From: Flavobacterium branchiarum
GTDB lineage: Bacteria; Bacteroidota; Bacteroidia; Flavobacteriales; Flavobacteriaceae
Assembly (NCBI RefSeq): GCF_030409845.1
Contig: NZ_JAUFQQ010000003.1
Location: 1,736,001-1,800,000, forward strand
Length of the DNA stretch: 64,000 bases
Direction of reading: 5' to 3'
Part shown: positions 8,529-18,500 of the stretch, piece after piece
How the letters are laid out: each line of letters starts with the position of its first letter
How positions within the stretch are numbered: the first letter of the stretch is position 1
Program-made: the position numbers and the translations under genes
Notes under the pieces: model-generated
The model's database searches: none
Seen by the model: only the letters and a program-made list of their open reading frames with translations
Told to the model about the DNA's origin: nothing

Positions 8529-9160
8529 TGATAACTAAAATAACAATTATATCAATGGCTTTATTATTACTCTCAAATTGCAGTAATAAAGTAAAATCTA
8601 ACCCCAATCCTACAGTCATTAATAATAAAACAGAAGATGACTTCTCTGACTGCAAAAAAATTTACAAAAAGTTTAACAATAAATTTGCATTAGAAGAAAA
8701 TGATAGTGCTTTAATATATATCAACCAAGCTATAAAATGCAATCCAAAAAGTAGCAATTATAAATTTACAAAAGTTCGATTTTTAGTTGAAACTAAAAAC
8801 TACAATGATGCTATAATACAATTAGATGAATTAATTATAAATTCAGAAGATCCTGCTTTTAAAATGGAAAAAGGTACCATCTTTCTTAAGATTAATGAAA
8901 AAAATGCAATTAAAGCATTAAGAGATGCATACAACGATTATGATAAAATTCAAAATCCAACATCAAATAATCAATTTTGTAAAATTGCACTAGATAATTA
9001 TTTTAAAGGAAAAGAATACGCATTGAAAGAAATAGATAAATTCAAGGAAAATTATAAAGACAAAGGATACGAAAATCAAAATATTAATTTTTTAGAAGAG
9101 TTAATAAATAAAGAAACAAAAGAGAATGTGCTATTCAAACTTTTTAGTATAAACGATTAA
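8528..9160 (+). CDS. TPR-containing lipoprotein, putative immunity protein
   Basis: 210 residues: lipoprotein signal (MITKITIISMALLLLSNC), then helical repeats of TPR type (ALIYINQAIKCNPKSSNYKF, NYNDAIIQLDELI). Start overlaps the stop of the upstream toxin tip, implying translational coupling. TPR lipoproteins are a common solution for immunity to envelope-acting toxins, but the assignment rests on position. Confidence 0.65.
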   Translation: MITKITIISMALLLLSNCSNKVKSNPNPTVINNKTEDDFSDCKKIYKKFNNKFALEENDSALIYINQAIKCNPKSSNYKFTKVRFLVETKNYNDAIIQLDELIINSEDPAFKMEKGTIFLKINEKNAIKALRDAYNDYDKIQNPTSNNQFCKIALDNYFKGKEYALKEIDKFKENYKDKGYENQNINFLEELINKETKENVLFKLFSIND

Positions 9161-9192
9161 AACAATAAAAAAAGCATTCTTAGAATTATTCG

Positions 9193-9435
9193 GGACCTTC
9201 TGGGTTTGATAAAAGAGATAAGAATTATGGAATGAGAGACAAACGTTTTAAAAACAACAACTTTAAAAGTGTCATGAAACACGAAAATAACCATAAAGAA
9301 GACAACTAAAATCCTAAATTTTCAGGAAGTACCTTATTAACTTACGCCGATGTATATATAAATCAAATGAGCGATAGTAATTTTAGTTCTACTTCTTCTG
9401 CTTTTAAGATTGGTACTGCAGCTTCATTTGGTAAC
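9193..9435 (+). pseudogene. Remnant of another toxin tip with HExxH-like motif
   Basis: An open frame with no start and one internal TAA: GPSGFDKRDKNYGMRDKRF...SVMKHENNHKEDN, stop, then PKFSGSTLLTYADVYINQM...ASFGNYLLNM. The HENNH motif could be a zinc-protease site. The frame breaks into the next RHS scaffold at about 9436-9438, marking a recombination junction. Confidence 0.6.
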
Positions 9436-9437
9436 TA

Positions 9438-10421
9438 TTTGTTAAATATGGCTCAAAAGCACATGTTGCAACGTTGAGCAACGGAAAATATCTTGAAGTA
9501 CACGACCTTGATAGTATCGTTACTATTGGTAGAGTACGCTGGCATGTAAAGAATCAACAAATTGTTGGGCGTATAATTCATGACCCTACTGATCCTGATG
9601 CGCAACCTATTGGTGATGCTAAAGGGCGATGGATATCTATTGACCCATTGAGAGAAAAAATACCTAATTATGGTTCCTATGTTTTTGCTTTAAATAATCC
9701 TATCAATTTTGTTAATCCAACAGGTATGATTGCAGAACCTCCTACCGGTGTAGACGCAAGTGATGGAGCTATTCATACAGATAGTAGTGGTAGTTGGAAA
9801 TACAATAAAGCTACGACTACTTGGATGGGACAGAATGGAGCTAAAGATTTAGGTAATACTATTGCATTAAATAATGTTAATATTAAGGGATATAAAAGTA
9901 ATTATGTTCCATCAGGAGCCTATGGTCCAGATAAAGACCCTACTCATGCTGCAATGGTCGCTGGAGTAGTCGCTTTACCAGTATTGGCAGTTTCAGGAAG
10001 TCTGGCGGCAGGAGGGACTTATGCGGTTGCAGAAGTTGCATCAGCATTTTCTCAAATAACTTTACGTTCTGCAATAACTAATGTAATCGGGAATGCAGGA
10101 GCTCAATATTTATCAAATGGAAGAGAATTTGGGAATATTAATGTGATTTCTACAGCAAGTTCAATTATACCGGGAATGGGGCCTGCTATTTTGGGAGAAT
10201 CATTAAGTTTTACTGCTAATAAAGGTTTTAATGCCCCCGATTCATTTAATAAATGGGCAGTTCAAGCCGGTGCAGCAGTTTTAACTAATCGTTTTGGAAA
10301 GGCTACAGATAATTACCTTTCAGGAACAGGCTTTTCAGAAGCAGTAACTCGAGAGTATTTTAAAACGCTTTTCGCAACAGGAGCAAATTTCACACCATAT
10401 TTAGTTGAGGAAAATAAATAA
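9438..10421 (+). pseudogene. Displaced mini-RHS cassette, leaderless, hydrophobic tip
   Basis: Scaffold homology begins at FVKYGSKAHVATLSNGKYLE; a TAA precedes it in frame and there is no ATG (first possible start TTG at 9474), so no signal peptide can be made. The core, plus the same GMIAEPPTGVDASDG linker as toxin 1, is intact to about NIKGYK. The tip is then Ala/Gly-rich and hydrophobic (AAMVAGVVALPVLAVSGSLAAGG), as in membrane-active RHS tips. Probably a silent cassette; the tip itself is undamaged. Confidence 0.7.
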
Positions 10422-10426
10422 TATTT

Positions 10427-10855
10427 ATGAAGAAAAGAATAAATTTAAATACAGGTCATCTTATCCTATTAATCGTTATTTTTTTCATTTTTTATTTTTG
10501 TTTAAAAGATATTTTTAAGAAAAATGAAATTGAAAATAATGGGAAAGAAATTGTGGTGAAATTTACATCCAAAGAAATTTTACCGAAAACAACTAATTTT
10601 TATTTCACATATTTTATAGACGGAAAAAAAATAAAATCGGCAAACTCAGGGATTAATTATTCGGTTTTAAATTCTGAGAATGAAACAAATAATATAAATG
10701 ATCTCGAAATTAATACTTTCTATTTGGCAAAGTCTATTCCTAAATATCCCAATACAATAATTGTTAATCTACAAAAAAAAGTAACTGATACACTAGTGAT
10801 TTTAAATGCAGGATTTTCTAGAGAAGACATTAAGAATAGTGATTTAGAAAAATAA
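10427..10855 (+). CDS. Membrane-anchored immunity-like protein
   Basis: 142 residues with one N-terminal transmembrane segment (about 10-27) and a soluble domain ending TDTLVILNAGFSREDIKNS. It shares that C-terminus with the gene at 6773. Starts 5 bp after the hydrophobic toxin tip. A membrane anchor fits protection against a membrane-active tip. Inferred. Confidence 0.65.
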   Translation: MKKRINLNTGHLILLIVIFFIFYFCLKDIFKKNEIENNGKEIVVKFTSKEILPKTTNFYFTYFIDGKKIKSANSGINYSVLNSENETNNINDLEINTFYLAKSIPKYPNTIIVNLQKKVTDTLVILNAGFSREDIKNSDLEK

Positions 10856-10942
10856 GAATATATAAAATGCGACGACAGTAGAAAGTAGTATTTTTTTTTT
10901 AAATTGTTAAAGCAAATGTTGCTCCAAAATATTAGATTAATT

Positions 10943-11117
10943 ATGATAAATAATAGAAATATTATAGCGTTATTATTTTTGATGTTTTTTTTTGTACGGT
11001 CAGATACGAAGTTATAAATATGAAAATGAATTAAAAGAAAATGGTAAAATAACTATTGGTAAAATTGATAGTATTAAACGTTTACTTAAATGGTCTAATA
11101 TATATCCTATTGCATAA
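10943..11117 (+). pseudogene. Broken copy of the 6773-type immunity gene
   Basis: Begins MINNRNIIALLFL as in the gene at 6773, then loses frame near 10983-10998 and resumes in another frame as QIRSYKYENELKENGKITIGKID before stopping. The ~20 bp upstream (gttgctccaaaa-tattagattaatt) also match those before 6773. The 3' half is replaced by the long direct repeat beginning at 11170. Confidence 0.7.
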
Positions 11118-11176
11118 AAAGGAAAAAATACAATTTTCATGGAAATGATTTAAAAGCGATAATTTCAATAAAAGAA

Positions 11177-11332
11177 ATGGCTAAGGCGATAAGACAAGCA
11201 AATCATCTACTTGCCTTGGGAGCTATTAGGGAAAATGAAATTTTCCAAAATGAAACAGTTACTTTAGAAAACAGCTTTTATTGGCTAAATAAATTAGCCG
11301 AAATTTTAAATCCTTATTTGGATGTAGAGTAA
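11177..11332 (+). pseudogene. 5'-truncated copy of the 77-aa gene
   Basis: Same 51 C-terminal codons as 4721-4876 (MAKAIRQANHLL...NPYLDVE) without the first 26. An ATG is present, but it is internal in the parent gene. By-product of the duplication. Confidence 0.75.
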
Positions 11333-11351
11333 AAACTCTAATTATAGCTTA

Positions 11352-11382
11352 AACCTCGATTTTAAAAATCGAGGTTTTTTTT
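11352..11382 (+). terminator. Intrinsic terminator (duplicate copy)
   Basis: Identical to 4896-4926. Here it isolates the second toxin promoter from upstream transcription. Confidence 0.88.
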
Positions 11383-11655
11383 GTTTGATTTTCACTAGTA
11401 ATAGTTGTTTTTTTTTGGTGCTAAGTACTTTGATTTTTAGGTTTTTGGTTTAATAAATAAGATAATATAAACAAGAGTTTTGTTTTTAAAATCGGTTATA
11501 ATAATACTTTCTCTATCGTAATAATCGGCATCGCTTAAGTCTGCTTTTTGTGTTAAATTCTAAATTTAACAGTATTAATTTATTAAAAATAATTACATTG
11601 TAGGAATTAGTCTAATTTAATTAGAATTTATACTATTTTAACCAAAATAAAATTC

Positions 11656-12729
11656 ATGAAAAACCTTTATTTTTTAATACTTTTAGTCCTTAGTTTTAAT
11701 GTAGTTTCAGCACAGGAAATTTTGTCAAAAGAAGAACAGGAAAGAAGAGCTAAAAATGTACTAGCAGGAAATCCATTTGCTAAATACGGCTCAAAAGCGC
11801 ATGTTGCAACGTTGAGCAACGGAAAATATCTCGAAGTACACGACCTTGATAGTATTGTCACTATCGGTAGAGTACGCTGGCATGTAAAGAACCAACAAAT
11901 TGTTGGACGTATAATTCATGACCCTACAGATCCTTATGCACAACCTATTGGTGATGCTGTAGGACGCTGGATATCTCCAGACCCATTGGGTGAAAAAATG
12001 CCTAATTATGGTTCCTATGTTTATGCGTTCAATAATCCAATACGATTTATAGACCCTGATGGTAGGGCACCATTACCATATGATATAATCACCAACGTTT
12101 CTAATAAAAAAGGAGATATTCACTATGTTCAAAGAGATGTAAGTATAAGAATGACCTTAACCATTGTTAACTCAAACAGTGCAGATTTATCTAAAACAAT
12201 GTTTAATAAATCTATTGGGACTGTTCAACTATTGTCAATGACGGGTGTTGCACAAAAAGATTTTAGAGGCAATGATATTTATGCATCTGATAATTTGCAA
12301 AATGTTTTTCTGGATTATAAAGTTGTAAACTCTTTAAAAGAAGTTGGAGAAAATGACCACGTCATGATGTTAGTAAATGATATACCCAAAATAGCTAATG
12401 GCATTAAACCTGTAGGTTTAGCAATTAAAGGAGGAAGAGTAAGTGCTGTTGAAATTGGAACAATAAAAAATAGTACTTTTAATCAAGCAGCTCAACATGA
12501 AATAGGTCACAATTTAGGATTAGAGCATAAGAATGGAGGATTGATGAATCCATCAATCATAGCAGGTACTACTTCTACAAGTGCTTCTGAAAGAGGTAAT
12601 ATTTTGTATAATCAAGTAGGTCCTCTAGAAGGAAATGGGATTTATATTCAATCTCAAAATAGTACAAACTATAACAATAAGATTCAAACACAAGTAAATG
12701 ATTTTTTAGCAAAAAATAAAATAAAATAA
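11656..12729 (+). CDS. Mini-RHS secreted toxin 2 with metzincin-type protease tip
   Basis: 357 residues: signal peptide, scaffold and RHS-core repeat ending NNPIRFIDPDGR (about residue 137), then a ~220-residue tip. The tip contains HEIGHNLGLEH, the complete extended zinc motif HExGHxxGxxH, followed 6 residues later by GLMNP, matching the metzincin Met-turn. It is therefore predicted to be a zinc endopeptidase. This is the one tip whose chemistry can be read. Both leader and promoter are present, so this is a potentially expressed toxin, 2 bp ahead of its immunity candidate. Confidence 0.83.
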   Translation: MKNLYFLILLVLSFNVVSAQEILSKEEQERRAKNVLAGNPFAKYGSKAHVATLSNGKYLEVHDLDSIVTIGRVRWHVKNQQIVGRIIHDPTDPYAQPIGDAVGRWISPDPLGEKMPNYGSYVYAFNNPIRFIDPDGRAPLPYDIITNVSNKKGDIHYVQRDVSIRMTLTIVNSNSADLSKTMFNKSIGTVQLLSMTGVAQKDFRGNDIYASDNLQNVFLDYKVVNSLKEVGENDHVMMLVNDIPKIANGIKPVGLAIKGGRVSAVEIGTIKNSTFNQAAQHEIGHNLGLEHKNGGLMNPSIIAGTTSTSASERGNILYNQVGPLEGNGIYIQSQNSTNYNNKIQTQVNDFLAKNKIK

Positions 12730-12731
12730 CA

Positions 12732-13283
12732 ATGAAAAAGTACAAAAAAACAATAGTCATCTTACTAACAATATTTATTTTCAGTTGTAATGAAAATAAA
12801 GTAAAAACTATTAATATGGGTAATTATGAAATAGACATACCAAGTGATTGGAAAGAAATTAATCAGAATGGAATTGATAGTAATTTGATTGTCATTTTAA
12901 CTGCTAAAGGGGACACTATAATAAGTGATTTTGGTGAATATTCTGAAAAATTTGAAGAAACTAATAAAGTTTTTTCTAAAAAACAATTGCTTAAGTATAA
13001 AGATATGGGGATGAATACAGAAAATTTATTTTGGTCTAATACTCCAGAAATTGATCAAGCTCAAGGTACTTTTTTAGATGAGTATTATATGTATGTTATT
13101 ATTGATAAACATAAATCAAAATTAAGAATACCTAAAAAGGAAGGAAAAGGATTTACTGGAATTTCAATTGATAGTATCAAAAAATCTAAAAATAGATTAA
13201 CAATAATTGGAAAAAATTTAAATAGGATTGATAGTGATTTACTAGTTAATTCTTTTAATACTATAAAGTTTAATAATAAATAA
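12732..13283 (+). CDS. Putative immunity lipoprotein for the metzincin toxin
   Basis: 183 residues: lipoprotein signal (MKKYKKTIVILLTIFIFSC), then a soluble domain beginning NYEIDIPSDWKEI, reminiscent of small PsbP-like lipoproteins. It follows the toxin by 2 bp. An inhibitor or decoy of the protease in the periplasm or outer membrane is inferred from position. Confidence 0.65.
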   Translation: MKKYKKTIVILLTIFIFSCNENKVKTINMGNYEIDIPSDWKEINQNGIDSNLIVILTAKGDTIISDFGEYSEKFEETNKVFSKKQLLKYKDMGMNTENLFWSNTPEIDQAQGTFLDEYYMYVIIDKHKSKLRIPKKEGKGFTGISIDSIKKSKNRLTIIGKNLNRIDSDLLVNSFNTIKFNNK

Positions 13284-13348
13284 AAAATAACTTGAGAGAA
13301 CAGATTTACAGATACTAGCGCAAGAGAGGCTTTTGGTATGGAAATAAT

Positions 13349-13765
13349 TTATAGATTTTCTTGAAGAACTCTGTAAGTTTTAAAAACGCATCCAAAAACC
13401 TCACTTTCTACAATTACCCAGGCTAATATTTGTCTATTTATTAATTGATATAATTCATTTTCAATGTAGTCAGAGCTATAATTTAATTTTTGATACTCTG
13501 GATGAGTTCTAATAAATTCAGAAAATTTCCATTGCGAAAACTGAATTTCATTTATAGAGATATCATAATTATATATAATACCATCTTTTTCGAATGTACA
13601 ACCACTTCCATGAAACCAATATTCAATTGCATCGATTGTTCCTTTTCTTTCAAAAAATCTATGCGAAAATGAACATGGATTTATATCCTTTTGATATTTA
13701 TTTTTTAATAAAACTTCAAAAGCTCTTATAGAACTGATATAGTTAGTTAAAATGTCTTTGATCAT
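13349..13765 (-). CDS. Hypothetical protein closing the toxin array
   Basis: 138 residues, soluble, no signal peptide: MIKDILTNYISSIRAFEV...CSFSHRFFERKGTIDAIEYWFHGSGCTF. Resembles small DUF6896-like proteins of Bacteroidota by general pattern, which I cannot verify. It converges on the array and could be an orphan cytoplasmic immunity gene. Confidence 0.55.
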   Translation of the reverse strand: MIKDILTNYISSIRAFEVLLKNKYQKDINPCSFSHRFFERKGTIDAIEYWFHGSGCTFEKDGIIYNYDISINEIQFSQWKFSEFIRTHPEYQKLNYSSDYIENELYQLINRQILAWVIVESEVFGCVFKTYRVLQENL

Positions 13766-13984
13766 AATTTAAATAAAAGTTATAGTCTTATTGTAGTTCG
13801 AATATATGTTATTTTTTTAATGATAACGTAGAAAATTTCACGAGCGAAACACACGCTGTAGGAAAAGAACTAAAATGTAGCATTTGGCTAAAGCCTTTTT
13901 AATGCATTTTTGAGGGCTCCAGCTAAAGCAGGGGGCTATTGAAGGTTTAAATTTAGACACTGCGATTTTAGCTATCTGTTTTTT

Positions 13985-14062
13985 AGCCCTGATAGAAGGG
14001 AAAATCCTTTTTATATTGTTTTTCACAATAAAAAAGATTGGAATGATAGCAGGATAAGCTCC
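13985..14062. repeat. Dispersed hairpin repeat, copy 1
   Basis: Starts agccctgat, ends aggataagctcc, with an inner stem (aatccttttta...taaaaaagatt). The same framework recurs at 28215-28303. Typical dispersed intergenic element of Flavobacteria; it generates a spurious ORF on the minus strand here. Confidence 0.65.
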
Positions 14063-14104
14063 TTAAAATTTTAAAAGTATAAAAAAAATATAACCACAAA
14101 GTAT

Positions 14105-14275
14105 ATCATTTCGAGGAACGAGAAATCTTCGAAAGAAACTAACTCATTGTTTTTCTTAAATTGCGGAGTTGCTTGTGGGATTTCTCCCTTCAATCGAAAT
14201 GACAAAAAATGAGAATGCAATCTTTGTAGAGTTACTTGAGGAGATTCTTCGACTCCGCTCAGGATGACATAAAAT
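14105..14275. repeat. Dispersed 'gaggaacgagaaatcttc' repeat cluster
   Basis: Copies in both orientations of a repeat containing gaaatct(t/c)c, ttgtgggatttctcc and caatcgaaatgac. Related units occur at 26270-26641. No gene is seen in 13766-14343 apart from these repeats. Confidence 0.55.
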
Positions 14276-14343
14276 GAGAATAAAAAAACTTTGTGAATCT
14301 CTGCGCTATTTCGTGAATCTCTGTGAAACTAGAACCAAAAAGA

Positions 14344-14382
14344 TACAAAAAAAGGACGATACTTTATCAGTTATCGTCCTTT
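14344..14382 (-). terminator. Intrinsic terminator of the efflux operon
   Basis: AAAGGACGATA / TATCGTCCTTT, 11-bp arms (14351-14361, 14372-14382), T7 on the minus strand. It lies 55 bp after the adaptor gene. Confidence 0.88.
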
Positions 14383-14437
14383 GAGCAAAATTTAATAATT
14401 GCGTACAGTTCATTTTATCTATGAAAGAGAAAGGTCG

Positions 14438-15526
14438 TTATTCTTTAACAATATCACCTTCTTTAATTTCTTCGCTGGCAAGTTTAATCAATTTGTCATT
14501 GGTATTTAAATCACCAAAGATTTCAATTTTATCATCGATTTCTCTACCTTTTTTAACGTTGATTCTTGTTGCTTTATGATTCACTACTTTTATAACATAA
14601 ACACCTTCGGCTGAACTTACCACGGCAGTTTTAAGAGCAACAAAAGTGCTATCTTTTGCATTTAGCGGAAGCAGAACTTCGGCAACCATTCCAGGTAGTA
14701 GTTTTCCATCGGTATTGTTTACATCCATTTCTACACGTTCTGAACGTAGTTTTAAATCTAATGCTCCCGACATACGTTGAATTTTAGCTTTGAAAGTATC
14801 AGGAGATGATTTTACATTGAAACTCATTTCGTCACCTTGTTTTAAATAGCCAGTGTATAATTCAGGAATAGATACGGCAAGACGCAATTTTATTTGTTCC
14901 TGAATGGTCAATAATGGCAAATCAGATCCTTTTCCTGATGGACCAACATAGGCACCCAAATTGACATTTCTAGCAGTAACAATTCCGTTAAAAGGAGCAC
15001 GAATTTCAAGATAACCTCTCATAATCGCTACTTCTTTATGTGATGCAACGGCTGCTTGATATTGTGCGTAATCAGAATTCTTTTTTCCGTTTGCCATTTC
15101 TAAGTCATTCTTAGAAATGGTTCCTTCTACTTTACTAGTTTCATAAAGGCGATCGTAGGTGCTTTTGCTTGTATTGTAAATAGCTTCCATCGATTTTAAT
15201 CTCGATTCGGCCGCTGCAAGTTGTGAACTAATTTCGGGAGCTTCTAGTACAATCAAAAGTTGTCCTTTGGTAACTTTTGAACCAATATCTACTTTAAGTA
15301 ATTGTACAAAGCTGCTTACTTTAGCATATAAATCTACTTGCTGAAAACCTGATAATTCTGCTGGCAATCGCAATTCGGTAGACATTTTTTCTTTTTGTAA
15401 AAGAAGTGTTTCCGTTTTTGGTTCAAGTTCGGCAACAGCTTCTTCTTTTTTATTCGAATTACAGCTGCTTAATAAACTTACTGCTACGAAAAATAGCATG
15501 GTTGATTGAAATATTTTATTTTTCAT
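14438..15526 (-). CDS. RND efflux periplasmic adaptor (membrane fusion protein)
   Basis: 362 residues. Lipoprotein signal MKNKIFQSTMLFFVAVSLLSSC anchors it to a membrane. Typical MFP order: first lipoyl half (VDIGSKVTKGQLLIVLE), coiled-coil hairpin (about 100-165), second lipoyl half (EIRAPFNGIVTARNV), beta-barrel and membrane-proximal domain. It links the RND pump to the TolC channel. Third gene of the operon; gap to the pump gene is 44 bp. Confidence 0.92.
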   Translation of the reverse strand: MKNKIFQSTMLFFVAVSLLSSCNSNKKEEAVAELEPKTETLLLQKEKMSTELRLPAELSGFQQVDLYAKVSSFVQLLKVDIGSKVTKGQLLIVLEAPEISSQLAAAESRLKSMEAIYNTSKSTYDRLYETSKVEGTISKNDLEMANGKKNSDYAQYQAAVASHKEVAIMRGYLEIRAPFNGIVTARNVNLGAYVGPSGKGSDLPLLTIQEQIKLRLAVSIPELYTGYLKQGDEMSFNVKSSPDTFKAKIQRMSGALDLKLRSERVEMDVNNTDGKLLPGMVAEVLLPLNAKDSTFVALKTAVVSSAEGVYVIKVVNHKATRINVKKGREIDDKIEIFGDLNTNDKLIKLASEEIKEGDIVKE

Positions 15527-15570
15527 AAATGTGAAAATTATTTATTAGATGTCGTTTATGTTATCGCTTT

Positions 15571-18500
15571 TTATTTATTGGAATTGTTTTTTGTTGCGAT
15601 TTCATTTTTTGGATTTAATGATGATATATAGTGAATACTTTCTTCATCTTCAGGATCTAAAGAAACAGATTGTGTTGTTGTTTTTTCTTGTGCCCACGCA
15701 AAAATTAGTGGCAAAATTAATAGTACTGCAAAAGTGGAGAATAACAATCCGCCAATAACAGCTCGCCCTAATGGAGATACTTGATCACCACCTTCGCCGT
15801 GACCAATTGCCATTGGTAACATTCCGGCAATCATTGCCACACTGGTCATAATTATTGGGCGGAGACGTAATGCTGCAGCTTCACGAGCCGACTCTAATGC
15901 GTTGCCATTGTGTTTTCGTAATTGTTCGGCATTAGTAATTAATAAAACGGCATTGGCAATAGAAACTCCAACCGACATGATGATTCCCATATGCGATTGT
16001 AAGTTTAGGGTAGAACCTGTAATTGTCAACATTAATAAGGAACCTAAAACTACTGCTGGAACTGTTGTTAGAATTACCAGAGATACTTTGAACGATTGGA
16101 AGTTTGCTGCCAACATCAAAAAGATTACGAAAATAGCAACCAATAATCCTATTTGTAAACTGCTTAATGTTTCTGTCAATACTTTACTCATTCCAATTGG
16201 AGTGATGAATAATCCACGAGGCAATTCGCCAAGAGATTTTAATGTTGCATCGACATCTTTTACTGCCGTACCCAAATCGGTCTGGCTAATATTGGCAGTA
16301 ACAGTAATGTAAGGCATAGCTCCTAAATTGTCATTTTCTCCACTTACAAAACCTGGTGTAATTTTGGCAACATCACTTAATACGGGACGGAGCGAATTTT
16401 TTAATACAGGAATTTCGCCAATATCAGTTCTGCTTTTCATATTGTTTAGCGGCACTTGTACCTGAACGCTATAGGATAATCCAGCTTTTTCATCTACCCA
16501 CGTATTTTTTTCGGTATATCTAGATGACGAAGTCGAAGCAACTAGTGAACGAGAAATATCATTCATGTCAACGCCTAATTCGGCAGCACGAGTTCTATCA
16601 ATATCAATATTCATTGCAGGATAATGAATTGGTTGCCCGATTTGCACGTCTCTGAAATATGCTATTTTCTTAAGTTTCTCGACTATTTGATTGGCGTAAA
16701 GCTCATTTCTTTTTTTATCTTTTCCTGCAATTCGTACTTCAATTGGAGTAGGAGAACCTTGGCTTAATACTTTATCAGTAAGTTCAATGGGTTCAAAAGA
16801 TACTTTTACATCTGGTAGAATCTTTTTAAGTCTGTTTCTAAATTCATCTTTAAAATCATCCATATCAGCATGATACTCTTTTAAACTCACCTGAAAAACA
16901 GCTTCATGTGAACCTGCCATAAATAAATAGATTGGATTGATAGAGAACAGCGATGGATGTTGCCCAACATACACAGATGTAATTCCGATATGTTCCTTGC
17001 CCACCATTTTGTCTAATTCCTTAAGAACTAAAATTGCTTTCTCTTCGGTACGTTCCAAACGAGTTCCGTCGGGAGCGCGCATTCTTAATTGAAACTGACT
17101 TGAGTTTACTTTAGGAAAAACATCTTTTCCGATAAAAGTAATTAGTACAATTGCTAAGAAAGTAATTCCGAATAGATACGCTAGAGTTACTCCTTTTTTA
17201 TGCGGGAAAAGACGGTCTAGCGTGCGCATAAATCGGATTCTGAATTTCTCAAAATGACTTATTTTACCATCATTATTAAGATCTTCTCTTTCTACCATTG
17301 CTTTTTTCTGCGTAATCAGATCCTTTTCAGATTCAGGAGTTATTCCGCTATCATTAAATTCGGCTTCATCATCGGTGATGCTAGGATCGTGCTCGTGAAC
17401 AGGATGTCCTTTCATTAACCAGTTTGCCATTACAGGCACAAAGGTTTGAGAAAGTAAAAATGAAATTACCATTGAGAATCCAATTGCTAATGCCAATGGT
17501 AAAAACAAGGCTCCAGGAATACCTACCATGGTAAATGCAGGTGCAAATACGGCTAGAATACAAAGAAGAATCAATAATTTAGGCAAGGCAATTTCCTGAC
17601 AGGCATCCCAAATGGCGAGTGCCTTGGGTTTTCCCATATCGAGATGCTGGTGAATGTTTTCTATCGTCACCGTGCTTTCATCAACCAAAATTCCTATGGC
17701 AAGAGCCAGTCCGCTTAAAGACATTAAGTTGATGGTTTGACCGAATAATTTCAGAAATAAAACCCCTGATATAATCGAAATCGGAATAGTTAGAATTACA
17801 ATCAATGCGGCGCGTCGGTCACCAAGGAATAATAAAACCATTAATCCTGTTAATATAGCTCCGATGATACCTTCGGTAATTAAACTTTTAACTGAGTTGA
17901 TTACATAAACCGATTGGTCAAATTCGTATGATAATTTTACATCCTCAGGTAATGTACTTTGAATTTTAGGCAATTCGGATTTTAATTTCTGAACCACATC
18001 CCAAGTCGAAGCGTCTCCAGCTTTTGCGATACTGATATAAACCGAACGTTTTCCGTTTACCAAAGCATATCCAGCAGTAATATCAGCACCATCTTTTACG
18101 GTGGCAACATCGCCTAATTTTAGGTTTTGAACGCCACCTTTAAATAACGGAATCTGTTCGAAATCTTTAACTTCCTTGATTGTGTTGTTGGTTGGGGTAA
18201 TATAATTGATGTTACCCATACGAACGTTTCCAGAAGGAGCTGTTTGGTTGTTTACTCGAATGGCTTCAACAATTTGATCGGGTGTCATATTGTGCGAACG
18301 CAACATATCTGGATCTACGTTAATCTCGATTGTTCTTGGGCTTCCGCCAAAGGGCGCTGGAGATAGTAAACCCGGAATAGAGGTAAATGAAGCACGAACA
18401 TATACATTGGCTAAATCCTGTAATTCATTATTAGATCTTATTTTACTGCTTAATACCAATTGTCCAATTGGTAAAGAAGAAGCATCAAAACGGATGATAA

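Larger units (their letters stand above)
11170..12036 (+). repeat. Long direct repeat, copy B
   Basis: Duplicate of 4714-5580, offset 6456. Its left edge cuts the coding sequence of the 77-aa gene, so copy A is the likely donor. It carries terminator, promoter region, signal peptide and scaffold, giving the second complete toxin gene the same expression signals as the first. Confidence 0.85.

Noticed and set aside
13838..14026. 62-codon minus-strand ORF in the intergenic region
   Set aside because: Lies within a dispersed repeat whose relative recurs elsewhere; low-complexity basic translation; no gene context.
15902..16312. Plus-strand ORFs opposite the RND pump gene
   Set aside because: Antisense shadows of a strongly conserved long gene.
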